From Sphingomonadales bacterium (GTDB lineage: Bacteria; Pseudomonadota; Alphaproteobacteria; Sphingomonadales; Sphingomonadaceae), in NCBI GenBank assembly GCA_004173185.1, contig SEFZ01000027.1:1-59772 (forward strand): a DNA stretch of 59,772 nt, read 5' to 3'. A program made the position numbers and the translations under genes. Positions 15,894 through 23,928 of this stretch are shown here, one piece after another (positions within the stretch are counted from its first letter, which is position 1; each line of letters starts with the position of its first letter). The notes beneath the pieces are model-generated. The model did not search any database. It was not told where the DNA came from and saw only the letters and a program-made list of their open reading frames with translations.

Positions 15894-16235
15894 TCAGGCG
15901 ACGGCCGCAAGGGCCGGCTTCGGAGCACGTGCCTGACGCTTGTTGAAGGTGCAGCCGATATCGGCACCGTCCATACCAAGATCATCGCGCACGGTCGTCA
16001 GCGCCTGATGGCAAGCGACGAAATTCTCGCGCGCATCGCGCAGAGCCGCCAGCCCGATTACCGCCTGATCCACTGCTTCCGAGGCCTTTTCTGCAGCCGC
16101 GCCGATGCGCATCCGGCCGTCGCAGATCGAAATCAAGAGTTGCGCGCCCGCGATCAGCGACTGATCGATCGAATCTTCAGAAGTTCCCAAATTGGTCGCG
16201 ATTGCGCGAGCCGCCTTCAAATCGTCGTTGAACAT
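15894..16235 (-). CDS. Hypothetical helical protein
   Basis: A 113-residue soluble protein, largely alpha-helical: DDLKAARAIATNLGTSEDSI, AAAEKASEAVDQAVIGLAAL and HQALTTVRDDLG. It has two or three Cys (SICDGRM, VACHQA, IGCTF) and a basic Ala-rich tail. The ATG at 16235 has GGGAGAAAATTG in front; a TTG just upstream is less likely. I recognise no domain. It lies downstream of the membrane-anchored HTH gene on the same strand, about 50 bases away, and may be co-transcribed. Confidence 0.65.
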   Translation of the reverse strand: MFNDDLKAARAIATNLGTSEDSIDQSLIAGAQLLISICDGRMRIGAAAEKASEAVDQAVIGLAALRDARENFVACHQALTTVRDDLGMDGADIGCTFNKRQARAPKPALAAVA

Positions 16236-16286
16236 CAATTTTCTCCCTGCCCGGCCAATGGCCGGACCCCTACCCGGTGTTGCGGT

Positions 16287-16757
16287 TCAGGAGAGGCGCA
16301 GGGCGGAACTGAAAACGCCGAAGGCTATGAAATAGAGCGCCGCGGTAGCCATCATCAACATGGCCAAACCAAATACGGCGATCAACTTGCCTCCGAAGCT
16401 CAGATCATTCTCTGGCCTACCCGGCGTCGGGAACGGCCATGGCACCTCCGACGCATCGGAAGGAGAGGCGGAAAATCGGTCCGGTACGACCCCGAATTGT
16501 TCGTATGCGAAGGATTCCGGTTCTGTGACGCGCTCGGATTCAACGAACTGGCGCGCCGCCGCCATATAGCTCGGCACGCCCAATTTATCCTTGGCCGATC
16601 CCAGCCGCTGATAAACGGTGTGATGCGAAACGTTTAGCTTCTGGGCAACGGCCTTGGCCGAATTCAGATCGTTATAAAGGCGCAACGCGTCGCGTTCGCG
16701 AACGGTTAGACGGTCCGTTGCTGACATTGGTGTCGGTTCGGACGAATCTTGCGCCAT
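16287..16757 (-). CDS. LuxR-type HTH protein with C-terminal membrane segment
   Basis: A 156-residue protein. Residues 14-70 form a LuxR/GerE-like HTH: LTVRERDALRLYNDLNSAK, then AQKLNVSHHTVYQRLGSAKDKLGV. A Pro/Ser/Glu-rich linker follows, and the end is one hydrophobic segment (KLIAVFGLAMLMMATAALYF). There is no receiver or ligand-binding domain. The frame is open upstream, but the start must lie outside the divergent hslV; ATG 16757 is chosen, with ATG 16727 as alternative. A membrane-tethered DNA-binding protein is an unusual arrangement. It is divergent from hslV by 109 bases. Confidence 0.75.
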   Translation of the reverse strand: MAQDSSEPTPMSATDRLTVRERDALRLYNDLNSAKAVAQKLNVSHHTVYQRLGSAKDKLGVPSYMAAARQFVESERVTEPESFAYEQFGVVPDRFSASPSDASEVPWPFPTPGRPENDLSFGGKLIAVFGLAMLMMATAALYFIAFGVFSSALRLS

Positions 16758-16866
16758 TCCGGTACGTATATGCCTGAAGTGCCCCGAGAACAACGTACTG
16801 CTGTATCCGGCTGACACAGAAAGCGCCGATTTGCACCATCCGCATCGCCACCCCATATCGCTGCCC

Positions 16867-17421
16867 ATGAGCGGACAAAGCAACGCGTGGCACGGCACGA
16901 CCATTCTCTCCGTGCGCAAATCGGGCAAGGTAGTGATCGCGGGGGACGGCCAGGTTTCGGCCGGGAACACCGTGATGAAGCCCAATGCCCGGAAGGTTCG
17001 GCCTTTGGGCGACGGCAAGGTGATTGCGGGGTTCGCAGGCGCGACCGCCGATGCCTTCACCTTGTTCGAACGGCTGGAGAGCAAGCTTGAGCGCCATCAG
17101 GGCCAGCTGCTCCGCGCCGCGGTCGAGCTCGCCAAGGATTGGCGCACCGACAAATATCTCCGCAACCTTGAGGCGATGCTGATCGTCGCCGACAAGGATG
17201 TGACGCTGGTGGTCACCGGCAATGGCGATGTGCTCGAGCCCGAAGGCGGCGTCGCGGCGATCGGATCGGGCGGCAATTTCGCGCTGGCCGCCGCCCGCGC
17301 GCTTGTCGATTACGAATCGGATGCCGAGACGCTGGCACGCAAGGCGATGGGAATTGCGGCCGAACTCTGCGTCTACACCAACGATCGGCTGACCGTTGAA
17401 ATCATGGATTCGGCCAACTGA
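16867..17421 (+). CDS. hslV: ATP-dependent protease subunit HslV
   Basis: A 184-residue proteolytic core of the HslUV (ClpYQ) protease. Two consecutive Thr in WHGTTILSVRKSGKVVIAGD mark the catalytic N-terminus exposed after removal of a ten-residue propeptide (MSGQSNAWHG), the form usual in alphaproteobacteria. GDGQVSAGNTVMK, GGNFALAAARAL and a C-terminal TNDRLTVEIM are family features. ATG 16867 is chosen over an upstream in-frame ATG (16831) because it gives this propeptide. Confidence 0.96.
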   Translation: MSGQSNAWHGTTILSVRKSGKVVIAGDGQVSAGNTVMKPNARKVRPLGDGKVIAGFAGATADAFTLFERLESKLERHQGQLLRAAVELAKDWRTDKYLRNLEAMLIVADKDVTLVVTGNGDVLEPEGGVAAIGSGGNFALAAARALVDYESDAETLARKAMGIAAELCVYTNDRLTVEIMDSAN

Positions 17422-17474
17422 TCGTTTCCGCCCGGGGCATTGTCGGTACGAAGTGCAGGCCATAAGGGACCGAA

Positions 17475-17840
17475 ATGTTTCGCTTCCATTATGATGCTCA
17501 CGCCAATCGGATCACGGTTTACGTTGGCGGTTTCTGGACCGTGAGCACCGTGCGCGAATTCGCAGCGGCAGCCGGCGCCTTTGCCCAGGAAACGCGTGCG
17601 ATCCGCGACGATTATGACGTGCTGATCGATTCGCGCGAGTTCCCGGTCCAGTCCAACGAAGTCGCCGAGCTGCTGCCGCGCATCTCCGAGGCCGGGCTGG
17701 CACTGACGTCAGGCCGGGTTGCCTCGGTGGCCGCCAGCCATCTCAACAAGATGCAGGCCGAGCGAACCCATGCCCATTCGCGCTTCGCGGTGTTCCTCAC
17801 GGTGGACGAGGCCGAGGCCTGGCTTGCCGATAAGGGCTGA
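17475..17840 (+). CDS. STAS/SpoIIAA-like domain protein between hslV and hslU
   Basis: A 121-residue soluble protein: strands FHYDAHANRITVYVGGFWT, a helix TVREFAAAAGAFAQE, DDYDVLIDSREFPVQ, and a C-terminal pair SGRVASVAAS and AVFLTVDEAEAWLA. The alternating beta-alpha pattern and the closing helix after a final strand fit the SpoIIAA-like/STAS fold, but the match is structural impression, not a firm family call. It begins 53 bases after hslV and ends 86 bases before hslU, so it splits a pair that is normally adjacent. Confidence 0.65.
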   Translation: MFRFHYDAHANRITVYVGGFWTVSTVREFAAAAGAFAQETRAIRDDYDVLIDSREFPVQSNEVAELLPRISEAGLALTSGRVASVAASHLNKMQAERTHAHSRFAVFLTVDEAEAWLADKG

Positions 17841-17926
17841 GCGGCGGCTCCAAGCATCCCCGCCAATCTGATCGCATTCCGCTGCACCGCTTGAAGCCGC
17901 GCGCCTGCGCCCCACATCAGGGGCAT

Positions 17927-19222
17927 ATGAACGAAGCTCTCACGCCCAAGGCGATCGTCGCCGCTCTCGACGCCCACATCATCGGACAGAAGGACGCCAA
18001 AAAGGCTGTCGCGGTAGCCTTGCGCAATCGCTGGCGCCGCCAGCAGCTCTCCGCCGATCTGCGCGACGAAGTGACCCCCAAGAACATTCTGATGATCGGG
18101 CCGACGGGATGCGGCAAGACCGAGATCAGCCGCCGTCTGGCCAAGCTCGCCGACGCGCCCTTCGTGAAGGTCGAAGCCACCAAATTTACCGAAGTCGGCT
18201 ATGTCGGCCGCGACGTCGAGCAGATTGCTCGCGACCTCGTCGAGGAAGCGATCCGGCTCGAAAAGGAACGCCGCCGCGTCGCAGTGAAGGACAAGGCCGA
18301 GGAAGCCGCGATGGGCCGCCTGCTCGACGCGCTGACCGGCAAGGATTCGAGCCTCGCCACCCGCGAAGCGTTCAAACAGCGCTTCCATGACGGCATACTC
18401 GACAACACCGAAATCGAGATCGAGATCGAGCAGGCCCAGGCCATGCCGTTCGACATCCCCGGCGGCGCGCCGCAGATGATCAATCTCGGCGAGATGATGA
18501 AGGGCCTGACCGGGGGAACCCCGCTCAAGAAGCGCAAGATCAACGTCCGCGCCGCATGGGCCAAATTGGTCGAGGAAGAGGCCGACAAGCGTCTCGATCA
18601 GGACGAACTCAGCCGTCAGGCGCTCGCCGATGCCGAAGCCAATGGGATCGTCTTCCTCGATGAGATCGACAAGATCGCCGTCAGCGACGTGCGCGGCGGT
18701 TCGGTCAGCCGCGAAGGCGTCCAGCGCGATCTGTTGCCCTTGATCGAAGGCACCACGGTTGCGACCAAATACGGTCCGATGAAGACCGATCACATCCTCT
18801 TCATCGCCTCGGGCGCGTTCCACGTCGCCAAGCCCAGCGATCTGCTCCCCGAGCTTCAGGGCCGCCTGCCGATCCGCGTCGAGCTGACGGCGCTGACCGA
18901 GGAGGATTTCGTCGCGATCCTGTCAGACACCAAGGCGAGCCTCGTCCAGCAATATGCGGCTCTGCTCGGCACCGAAGGCGTGACCATCGACTTCACCGAA
19001 GCCGGCATCCGCGCCGTCGCCAAGGTGGCGGCCGAAGTGAATGCCGAGATCGAGAATATCGGTGCCCGCCGCTTGCAGACGGTGATGGAAAAGCTGCTTG
19101 AGGAAGTCAGCTTCGAAGCCGAAGACCGCGCCGGCTCCACGGTCGTGATCGATGCCGAATATGTCGACGGCCAGCTCTCCGCCATCGCCCGCAACAACGA
19201 TCTCAGCCGCTACGTGCTGTAG
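17927..19222 (+). CDS. hslU: ATP-dependent protease ATPase subunit HslU
   Basis: A 431-residue AAA+ unfoldase of HslUV. The N-terminus ALTPKAIVAALDAHIIGQ is typical, Walker A is GPTGCGKTEI (about residues 58-67), and Walker B is GIVFLDEIDKIA. The pore motif is in the GYVGRD stretch (EVGYVGRDVEQI), the inserted I-domain spans roughly residues 110-230, and the C-terminal tail LSRYVL docks into HslV. Start ATG 17927 is chosen over a longer frame because it gives the conserved N-terminus. Confidence 0.97.
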   Translation: MNEALTPKAIVAALDAHIIGQKDAKKAVAVALRNRWRRQQLSADLRDEVTPKNILMIGPTGCGKTEISRRLAKLADAPFVKVEATKFTEVGYVGRDVEQIARDLVEEAIRLEKERRRVAVKDKAEEAAMGRLLDALTGKDSSLATREAFKQRFHDGILDNTEIEIEIEQAQAMPFDIPGGAPQMINLGEMMKGLTGGTPLKKRKINVRAAWAKLVEEEADKRLDQDELSRQALADAEANGIVFLDEIDKIAVSDVRGGSVSREGVQRDLLPLIEGTTVATKYGPMKTDHILFIASGAFHVAKPSDLLPELQGRLPIRVELTALTEEDFVAILSDTKASLVQQYAALLGTEGVTIDFTEAGIRAVAKVAAEVNAEIENIGARRLQTVMEKLLEEVSFEAEDRAGSTVVIDAEYVDGQLSAIARNNDLSRYVL

Positions 19223-19225
19223 TCG

Positions 19226-19317
19226 ATAGATCCTCCCCCGGAGGGGGAGGTAGCATGCGCAGGAAACTACCCCTCCACCACTTCGTGGTCCCCCTCCCCC
19301 TCCGAGGGAGGATCTAT
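19226..19317. repeat. 92-bp palindromic intergenic element between hslU and the next gene
   Basis: The ends ATAGATCCTCCC (19226-19237) and GGGAGGATCTAT (19306-19317) are a perfect 12-bp inverted repeat. Inside are two hairpins: CCTCCCCC/GGGGGAGG (19232-19239/19243-19250) and ACCAC/GTGGT (19277-19281/19285-19289). It sits between convergent genes and can act as a bidirectional terminator. Shorter CCTCC/GGAGG palindromes recur at 21351, 28708 and 36574. Confidence 0.7.
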
Positions 19318-19321
19318 GAAT

Positions 19322-19726
19322 TCAAACCTTCGGCTTTGCATAAGGCGTGAACTTGCCCAGTCGGCAGCTCGGTCCCGGGATCGAAGAACCCGGCTCGCGC
19401 ACGCGCACCATATCCATCCGGCATAATTGCGAGCCGTGAATCTCGATGATCAGCGTGTCGTTGGGATCAAGCCCCGGGCAACCACCCGCAAGGTCGTTGC
19501 GCCACACTTTGCCGCCCTGGCGATATAACAGGGTATTGGCGTCGATGATCTGCGGCCCATTGCTCACCGATGCGCTGATGCAATCGGTCGGCTCGCCCGC
19601 CACGCGGTCCTTCAGCGCATCGGCCAGCGCTCGCTCGGCCCGCTCCTGCGCGCGGTTCTGATAGGGATCGGCATTCGCCGCGCAGCCCGCCAGCGCCAAT
19701 GCGCCCATCACGATCGCGATCCGCAT
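19322..19726 (-). CDS. Small lipoprotein, paralogue of the next gene
   Basis: A 134-residue predicted lipoprotein: signal MRIAIVMGALALAGC with lipobox LAGC. The mature part is Ala/Arg-rich, then has four or more Cys (TDCISAS, GGCPGLD, QLCRMD, PSCRLGKF). The pattern GGKVWRNDLAGGCPGL ... SCRLGKFTPYAKPK aligns with GKVWRNKTTGSCNGL ... SCGLGEFVPYTKAK of the gene upstream. Its start has AAGGAGAG upstream, 11 bases after the stop of that gene. The family is unknown to me; disulfide bonds in the periplasm are likely. Confidence 0.75.
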   Translation of the reverse strand: MRIAIVMGALALAGCAANADPYQNRAQERAERALADALKDRVAGEPTDCISASVSNGPQIIDANTLLYRQGGKVWRNDLAGGCPGLDPNDTLIIEIHGSQLCRMDMVRVREPGSSIPGPSCRLGKFTPYAKPKV

Positions 19727-19737
19727 CGTCTCTCTCC

Positions 19738-20133
19738 TTATTTTGCCTTGGTATAGGGTACAAACTCGCCCAGGCCGCACGAGCCGGTCATCATCTCGCC
19801 CGTCCGCGAGCGCGTCTGGACCGTGTCCATCGCGCAATATTCGCGGCCAAAGGTGCGGAAGACCGGCACATCGTCATAGCGCAGCCCGTTGCAGCTTCCG
19901 GTCGTCTTGTTGCGCCAGACCTTGCCGCGCCCTTCGACGAACAGGATTTCTTCGCCAAACCCCTTCACCTCGGTGACCCGGTCGCTGCGCACGCAGCGCT
20001 GCGGCTTGCCCGGGCTCAGGCCGTCCAAGGTGCGGGCGATCTTGGCTTCGTCGGTATTCGGGCGCTTCTGCTCGGAGGCAAAGCCGGTCGCGGCAGTGGC
20101 GAGAACTAACAGGGGCACAGCAAAACGGATCAT
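19738..20133 (-). CDS. Small periplasmic protein, paralogue of the lipoprotein downstream
   Basis: A 131-residue protein with a cleavable Sec signal (MIRFAVPLLVLATAATGFAS) and no lipobox. The mature part holds PQRCVRSDRV, TGSCNGLRYDD, REYCAMDTV and SCGLGEFVPY; the four cysteines align with those of the next gene. ATG 20133 has AAGGAGATTGTG upstream, and a longer frame upstream is not needed. The pair appears to be a tandem duplication that diverged in localisation: one lipidated, one soluble in the periplasm. Function is unknown. Confidence 0.75.
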   Translation of the reverse strand: MIRFAVPLLVLATAATGFASEQKRPNTDEAKIARTLDGLSPGKPQRCVRSDRVTEVKGFGEEILFVEGRGKVWRNKTTGSCNGLRYDDVPVFRTFGREYCAMDTVQTRSRTGEMMTGSCGLGEFVPYTKAK

Positions 20134-20169
20134 CACAATCTCCTTATGCCCCAAACCCCTATACACCGC

Positions 20170-20904
20170 TCATCCGCGAAAAGCATCCTTTGCCGCGCGC
20201 CGTTCGGCTAGAATTTCTGCGCTGCCTGCGCGCATGAAGGGATTGGTCGCGCGCTCCTGTCCAATCGTCGTCGGCACGGTCGGCTCGCCCGCCGCGCGCG
20301 CTGCATCCACCTCGGCCATCCGCGCCCGGATCGCGTCATTCTCCGGCTCGGCGACCAGCGCATAGCGCCCGTTCGACTGGGTATATTCGTGCGCGCAATA
20401 CACGCGCGTCTCAGGCGGCAACTGGCTCAGCCGCTGCATGTTGACGAACATCTGCGCCGCCGTCCCTTCAAACAGCCGCCCGCAGCCCATCGCGAACAGC
20501 GTGTCGCCCACGAACGCCGCTTCGTCCTCGGCGAAGTAGTACGCGATATGCCCCGCCGTATGCGCCGGCACGTCCATCACTGTCGCGACATGCCCACCCA
20601 GCCGCACGTCGTCGCCTTCGCTCACCAGTCGGTCGGCAGTCGGGATCTTCGCCGCTTCGCCCGCCGGCGCGATCACTTCGCAGCCGGTCGCCGCCTTGAT
20701 CTCGGCATTGCCGCCGGTGTGATCCGGATGCCAATGCGTGTTCCAGATCGCCGTGATCGCCCAGCCGCGCTTGTCCGCCTCGGCGAGCACTGGCTCGGCC
20801 TGCGCCGGATCGACCACCATCGTCTCCGCGCTCGCGGGATCGTGGACCAGCCAGATATAATTGTCGCTAAGCGCCGGTATGCGGACGATCTCCAGCGCGG
20901 CCAT
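20170..20904 (-). CDS. gloB: Hydroxyacylglutathione hydrolase (glyoxalase II)
   Basis: A 244-residue metallo-beta-lactamase-fold enzyme that hydrolyses S-lactoylglutathione to lactate and glutathione. The metal-binding THWHPDHTGGN motif (about residues 55-65), HTAGHIAYYF, GDTLFAMGCGRLFEG and CAHEYTQSN are all in place, and the C-terminal region carries NPFMR as usual. Its ATG shares one base with the stop of the glyoxalase I gene (TGATG), so the two steps of methylglyoxal detoxification are translationally coupled. Confidence 0.95.
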   Translation of the reverse strand: MAALEIVRIPALSDNYIWLVHDPASAETMVVDPAQAEPVLAEADKRGWAITAIWNTHWHPDHTGGNAEIKAATGCEVIAPAGEAAKIPTADRLVSEGDDVRLGGHVATVMDVPAHTAGHIAYYFAEDEAAFVGDTLFAMGCGRLFEGTAAQMFVNMQRLSQLPPETRVYCAHEYTQSNGRYALVAEPENDAIRARMAEVDAARAAGEPTVPTTIGQERATNPFMRAGSAEILAERRAAKDAFRG

Positions 20905-21314
20905 CACCAAACGCCCGTGTTCGGCATCGAAGCCCAGGGCTCCTGCGGCGGCAATACGCCGTCCTGAAGCAGCTCGATCGAGATATTGTCGGGCGTGCGG
21001 ACGAACGCCATGTGGCCGTCGCGCGGCGGGCGATTGATCGTAACCCCGCCATCCATCAGCCGCTGGCACGTCTCGTAAATATCGTCGACGCGGTAAGCGA
21101 GATGCCCGAAATTGCGCCCGCCCTCATAGGTCTCGGGGTCCCAATTATGGGTCAGTTCGACCTCAGCCTCTTCGCCGGGCGCGGCAAGATAGATCAAGGT
21201 GAAACGCCCCTTCTCGCTCTCCATCCGCCGGGTTTCCTTCAGCCCCAGCAGTTCGAAGAAGCGGATCGATGCGTCGGGATCCGTCACGCGGATCATCGTG
21301 TGGAGATATTTCAT
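20904..21314 (-). CDS. gloA: Lactoylglutathione lyase (glyoxalase I)
   Basis: A 136-residue VOC-fold enzyme that isomerises the methylglyoxal-glutathione hemithioacetal. It begins MKYLHTMIRVTDPDASIRFF and has ETRRMESEKGRFTLIYLAAP, VELTHNWDPETYEGGRNFGHLAY and FVRTPDNISIELLQ, including the His and Glu metal ligands. ATG 21314 lacks a clear ribosome binding site but is fixed by homology with the family's start. It overlaps gloB by one base. Confidence 0.95.
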   Translation of the reverse strand: MKYLHTMIRVTDPDASIRFFELLGLKETRRMESEKGRFTLIYLAAPGEEAEVELTHNWDPETYEGGRNFGHLAYRVDDIYETCQRLMDGGVTINRPPRDGHMAFVRTPDNISIELLQDGVLPPQEPWASMPNTGVW

Positions 21315-21350
21315 GGAGCGAAAATAGGATGCCGGTTGGACGAGCGCCAC

Positions 21351-21381
21351 CCAATTCCTGCCCCGGAGGGGGAGGAACTGG
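21351..21381. repeat. Imperfect CCTCC-type palindrome at the end of the TPR gene
   Basis: CCAATTCCTGCCCC (21351-21364) pairs with AGGGGGAGGAACTGG (21367-21381), with a few mismatches. It lies directly after the stop of the minus-strand TPR gene and before gloA. It shares the GGAAACTAC word just beyond its right edge with the element at 19226, so both appear to be one repeat family. Confidence 0.5.
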
Positions 21382-21384
21382 AAA

Positions 21385-22122
21385 CTACTTCTCCGTCGCG
21401 CCAAACTGCTCCAGCGCCTTGCGCGCGTTCGTCGCAGCCGGGCTTCCCGGCGCCAGTTCGATTACTCGCGTCCACGCCGTCCGCGCATTCGCTTCGTCAC
21501 CCGCCGCGCCGGCGATGTTGCCCGCTTCCAACTGCACCGAAACATCATCCGGCGAACGCTTCAGCGCTTCGGTGATATCGGCCGAGGCACGCTTCAGATC
21601 GCCTTCCCGCCGCGCCAGCGTGGCCGATAGCAGCCATGCCAGCGGGTCCGACTGCGCCGTCTCCAGAGCCTTGTCGATATCTATACGTGCGCCTTCATTG
21701 TCGCCCGATGCGACCAAAGCGCGTGCGCGGTCCAGATGCGCTTCGCCCAGCGCCAGCCCAGTCAGCGTCACGCGCGCCAATGCTGCGTCAAATGCCGATC
21801 GCGCGCGCTCCGGATTGCCCGCCGCGAGCCAGGCATTGCCCGATTGCACCCAATAATCCGCGACCTTGCCGCCCTTGGCCAGTTCGTCCTCATGCGCGGC
21901 TTCCTCGAAAGCCGCCGCCGCCGAATCCCAGCGCTGCTGATTGGAATAGGCGACGCCCAGGCATTGCCGGGCATATGCCCCGCCGCCCTCGCCGCGCCAC
22001 TTCACGGCATTGGCCTGCCCGGCCGCCGGATCGCTGGTCGCGAGGTCCATGCATTCGGCGAAGCGTGGCGGCTCGGCCGGAACGTCTTGGGAAATCAGGA
22101 GAAGGAGGAAGGGGAGGAACAT
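21385..22122 (-). CDS. Secreted or periplasmic TPR-repeat protein
   Basis: A 245-residue protein with a short N-terminal signal (MFLPFLLLLISQDVPA) and several tetratricopeptide-like helical pairs: RQCLGVAYSNQQRWDSAAAA, GNAWLAAGNPERARSAFDAAL, ARALVASGDNEGARIDIDKAL, LLSATLARREGDLKRASADI and AGNIAGAAGDEANARTAWTRV. TPR proteins scaffold complexes; the partner is unknown. The start overlaps the end of the alpha/beta-hydrolase gene by 28 bases, so the two are co-transcribed. Confidence 0.85.
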   Translation of the reverse strand: MFLPFLLLLISQDVPAEPPRFAECMDLATSDPAAGQANAVKWRGEGGGAYARQCLGVAYSNQQRWDSAAAAFEEAAHEDELAKGGKVADYWVQSGNAWLAAGNPERARSAFDAALARVTLTGLALGEAHLDRARALVASGDNEGARIDIDKALETAQSDPLAWLLSATLARREGDLKRASADITEALKRSPDDVSVQLEAGNIAGAAGDEANARTAWTRVIELAPGSPAATNARKALEQFGATEK

Positions 22123-22847
22123 AGAGCAATCACATCCTCAAGCGCGCGGATCAGCAGGGCAAGGTCCTGATCGCGCGAAAGCCGGTGGTCGCCGTCCTTG
22201 ACCAGCACAGTCTGCACCGCGTCTGAACGGAACAGATCGGCAAGCGCGCCCGCGCGCTGCCACGGCACTTCCTTGTCCCGCTGCCCCTGCAGCAAGCGCA
22301 CCGGCCCGTCGAACTCGATCGGGCGCACCATGATCCGGTTCGCCTCGCCCGAAGCCCAGAAAGCGCGCGTCGTCACGGTCGGCTGGTCCGAATAGTCCGA
22401 AGGCCGCTCAAGCCGCCCGTGCTGGAGCAACGTCATCTTCTGCTCCATCGTAAAGCCCCAGTCGGTGAAGTCCGGCGCCGCCGCGATGCCGACCATCCCG
22501 GCCACCCGATCCGGGCGCTCCCGCGCGGCGAGCAACATCACCCAGCCACCCATCGACGATCCGACGAGCACCACCGGTCCCTCGATCCAGTCGATGATCC
22601 GCACCGCATCGTCGCGCCAGGTAACCAGCGTCTCGTCCTCGAAACTGCCTTCGCTCTGGCCGCACCCGGCATAATCGAAGCGCAGGAATGCGCGCCCGTT
22701 CGCCTTCGCCCAGCTTTCCAGATGCAGCGCCTTGCTGCCTTCCATGTCGGAGCCATATCCGCACAGGAACAGGATCGTCGGCCCTGTGCCGGGCGTGTGG
22801 TGAAAGGCGAGATTGGGGCGTTCGGCTGCTTCGGGCATATCGGTCAT
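22095..22847 (-). CDS. Alpha/beta-hydrolase family protein
   Basis: A 250-residue cytoplasmic serine hydrolase. The oxyanion strand ILFLCGYGSDMEG, the FDYAGCGQSEG turn, and the nucleophile elbow VLVGSSMGGWVMLL (Ser near residue 98) are clear; the acid may be in LQGQRDKEVPW and the catalytic His in VKDGDHRLSR. It resembles the abhydrolase-10/BAAT-like small hydrolases. The substrate is unknown. It lies 24 bases downstream of the M48 protease gene and overlaps the TPR gene. Confidence 0.9.
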   Translation of the reverse strand: MTDMPEAAERPNLAFHHTPGTGPTILFLCGYGSDMEGSKALHLESWAKANGRAFLRFDYAGCGQSEGSFEDETLVTWRDDAVRIIDWIEGPVVLVGSSMGGWVMLLAARERPDRVAGMVGIAAAPDFTDWGFTMEQKMTLLQHGRLERPSDYSDQPTVTTRAFWASGEANRIMVRPIEFDGPVRLLQGQRDKEVPWQRAGALADLFRSDAVQTVLVKDGDHRLSRDQDLALLIRALEDVIALCSSPSSFS

Positions 22848-22871
22848 GTGCCAGCGTCTAGAACGCTGCGC

Positions 22872-23927
22872 TCAGAACCGGAAGCCCTGCTCCTTCGGCG
22901 CTTCGCGCTCGCTGCAGATCCCGCGCAGCGCCGTCCACTCCCCAGCCTCCAGTGATACCGTTGTGCCGGGCTTGGCGCCCTGCATGAACATCCGCTCGCG
23001 ATCCGCCGAAAGCGGGTGGCTCGACATATAGCCGAGCAACGCGCCTGCCTCGCCCATGCTCCCCTCGAACTTGGCGAGCCGCCGGAAGAACCCCGCCGTC
23101 GCCGCCGTGGGGATTGCAGTCTCGTGCAGCCGCGCCAGCGCAAAGCCGTCCGCGCGGGTCTCCACGCTGCGCGAATAGCCCGCCGAAAGCAGCGCATTGG
23201 TATAGCCGCCAACATTCCCGTCCGCGCCAGACAGCACCATGCTCAGCCCCAACTGGCGGGCCAGCGATTCGAGCACGTCTCGGTTGCGAACGTGCCCCAT
23301 TTCATGCGCGAGCACGCCGGCGACTTCGTCCGCAGATTCCGCTTCGTCGAGCAGCCCCTTGAAGATCAGGATATGCCCGCCCGGCAGCGTCACGGCATTG
23401 ACGATTGGGATGTCGACGACGCGAATGTCCATGTCCGTCGCGCCCAGCCGCCCGGTCAGCTTGGCGAGTGCCGCGGTACCCGGCCCGGCGGTGCAGGTCC
23501 GCCCGCCGAAATCGCCGATCATCGCGGCGCCCCATTGCTTCTCGACGCTTTCGGGAATCATCCGCACCAATATCGGCGGCGTCGTAACCAGCGCCCACAG
23601 TGCAACCGCCGAAAGCACCACGAACACGCCCACTGCGGGCCATAGCCCTATTTTGTCGATCAGCCGGCCATAGCCCTTGCCGCTGGGCAGCAGCGCCGCA
23701 ATCTCCTCGGGCGGGGCTTCGGAAAAGCCAATCCGCCAGCCGGGCCTTTTGCGCAGCCCATATTGCGGCTGGCCGCCGATCTCCCCGTGCGCGATCAGGT
23801 CCTTGAACGCAAAGGGGCCGCGCTCGCCCCCCGCCCCTTCCAGGAAAAACCCCGATGCGGCTGGCACCAGATCGCGCGCCTGCCGCACGCCGCTCACGCC
23901 ATCATAGTGCCAGACCGCGACGCGCAT
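22872..23927 (-). CDS. Membrane-anchored M48 zinc metalloprotease with N-terminal GYF-2-like domain
   Basis: A 351-residue protein. Residues 1-85 contain a GYF_2-like domain (VWHYDGVSGVRQARDLVPA, GPFAFKDLIAHGEIG). A membrane segment (PAVGVFVVLSAVALWALV, about residues 96-113) follows, then an M48 (HtpX/Ste24-like) protease with VLAHEMGHVRNRDV (zinc HEXXH) and the third ligand region ETRADGFALA. It ends SSHPLSADRERM as usual in M48. It begins one base after the YjgN-type gene (23929-25026); this pair recurs together in proteobacteria. It probably degrades misfolded envelope proteins. Confidence 0.9.
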   Translation of the reverse strand: MRVAVWHYDGVSGVRQARDLVPAASGFFLEGAGGERGPFAFKDLIAHGEIGGQPQYGLRKRPGWRIGFSEAPPEEIAALLPSGKGYGRLIDKIGLWPAVGVFVVLSAVALWALVTTPPILVRMIPESVEKQWGAAMIGDFGGRTCTAGPGTAALAKLTGRLGATDMDIRVVDIPIVNAVTLPGGHILIFKGLLDEAESADEVAGVLAHEMGHVRNRDVLESLARQLGLSMVLSGADGNVGGYTNALLSAGYSRSVETRADGFALARLHETAIPTAATAGFFRRLAKFEGSMGEAGALLGYMSSHPLSADRERMFMQGAKPGTTVSLEAGEWTALRGICSEREAPKEQGFRF

Positions 23928-23928
23928 C

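Noticed and set aside
17612..18823. 403-codon minus-strand frame
   Set aside because: It overlaps hslU and the STAS-like gene, which have strong motifs on the other strand.
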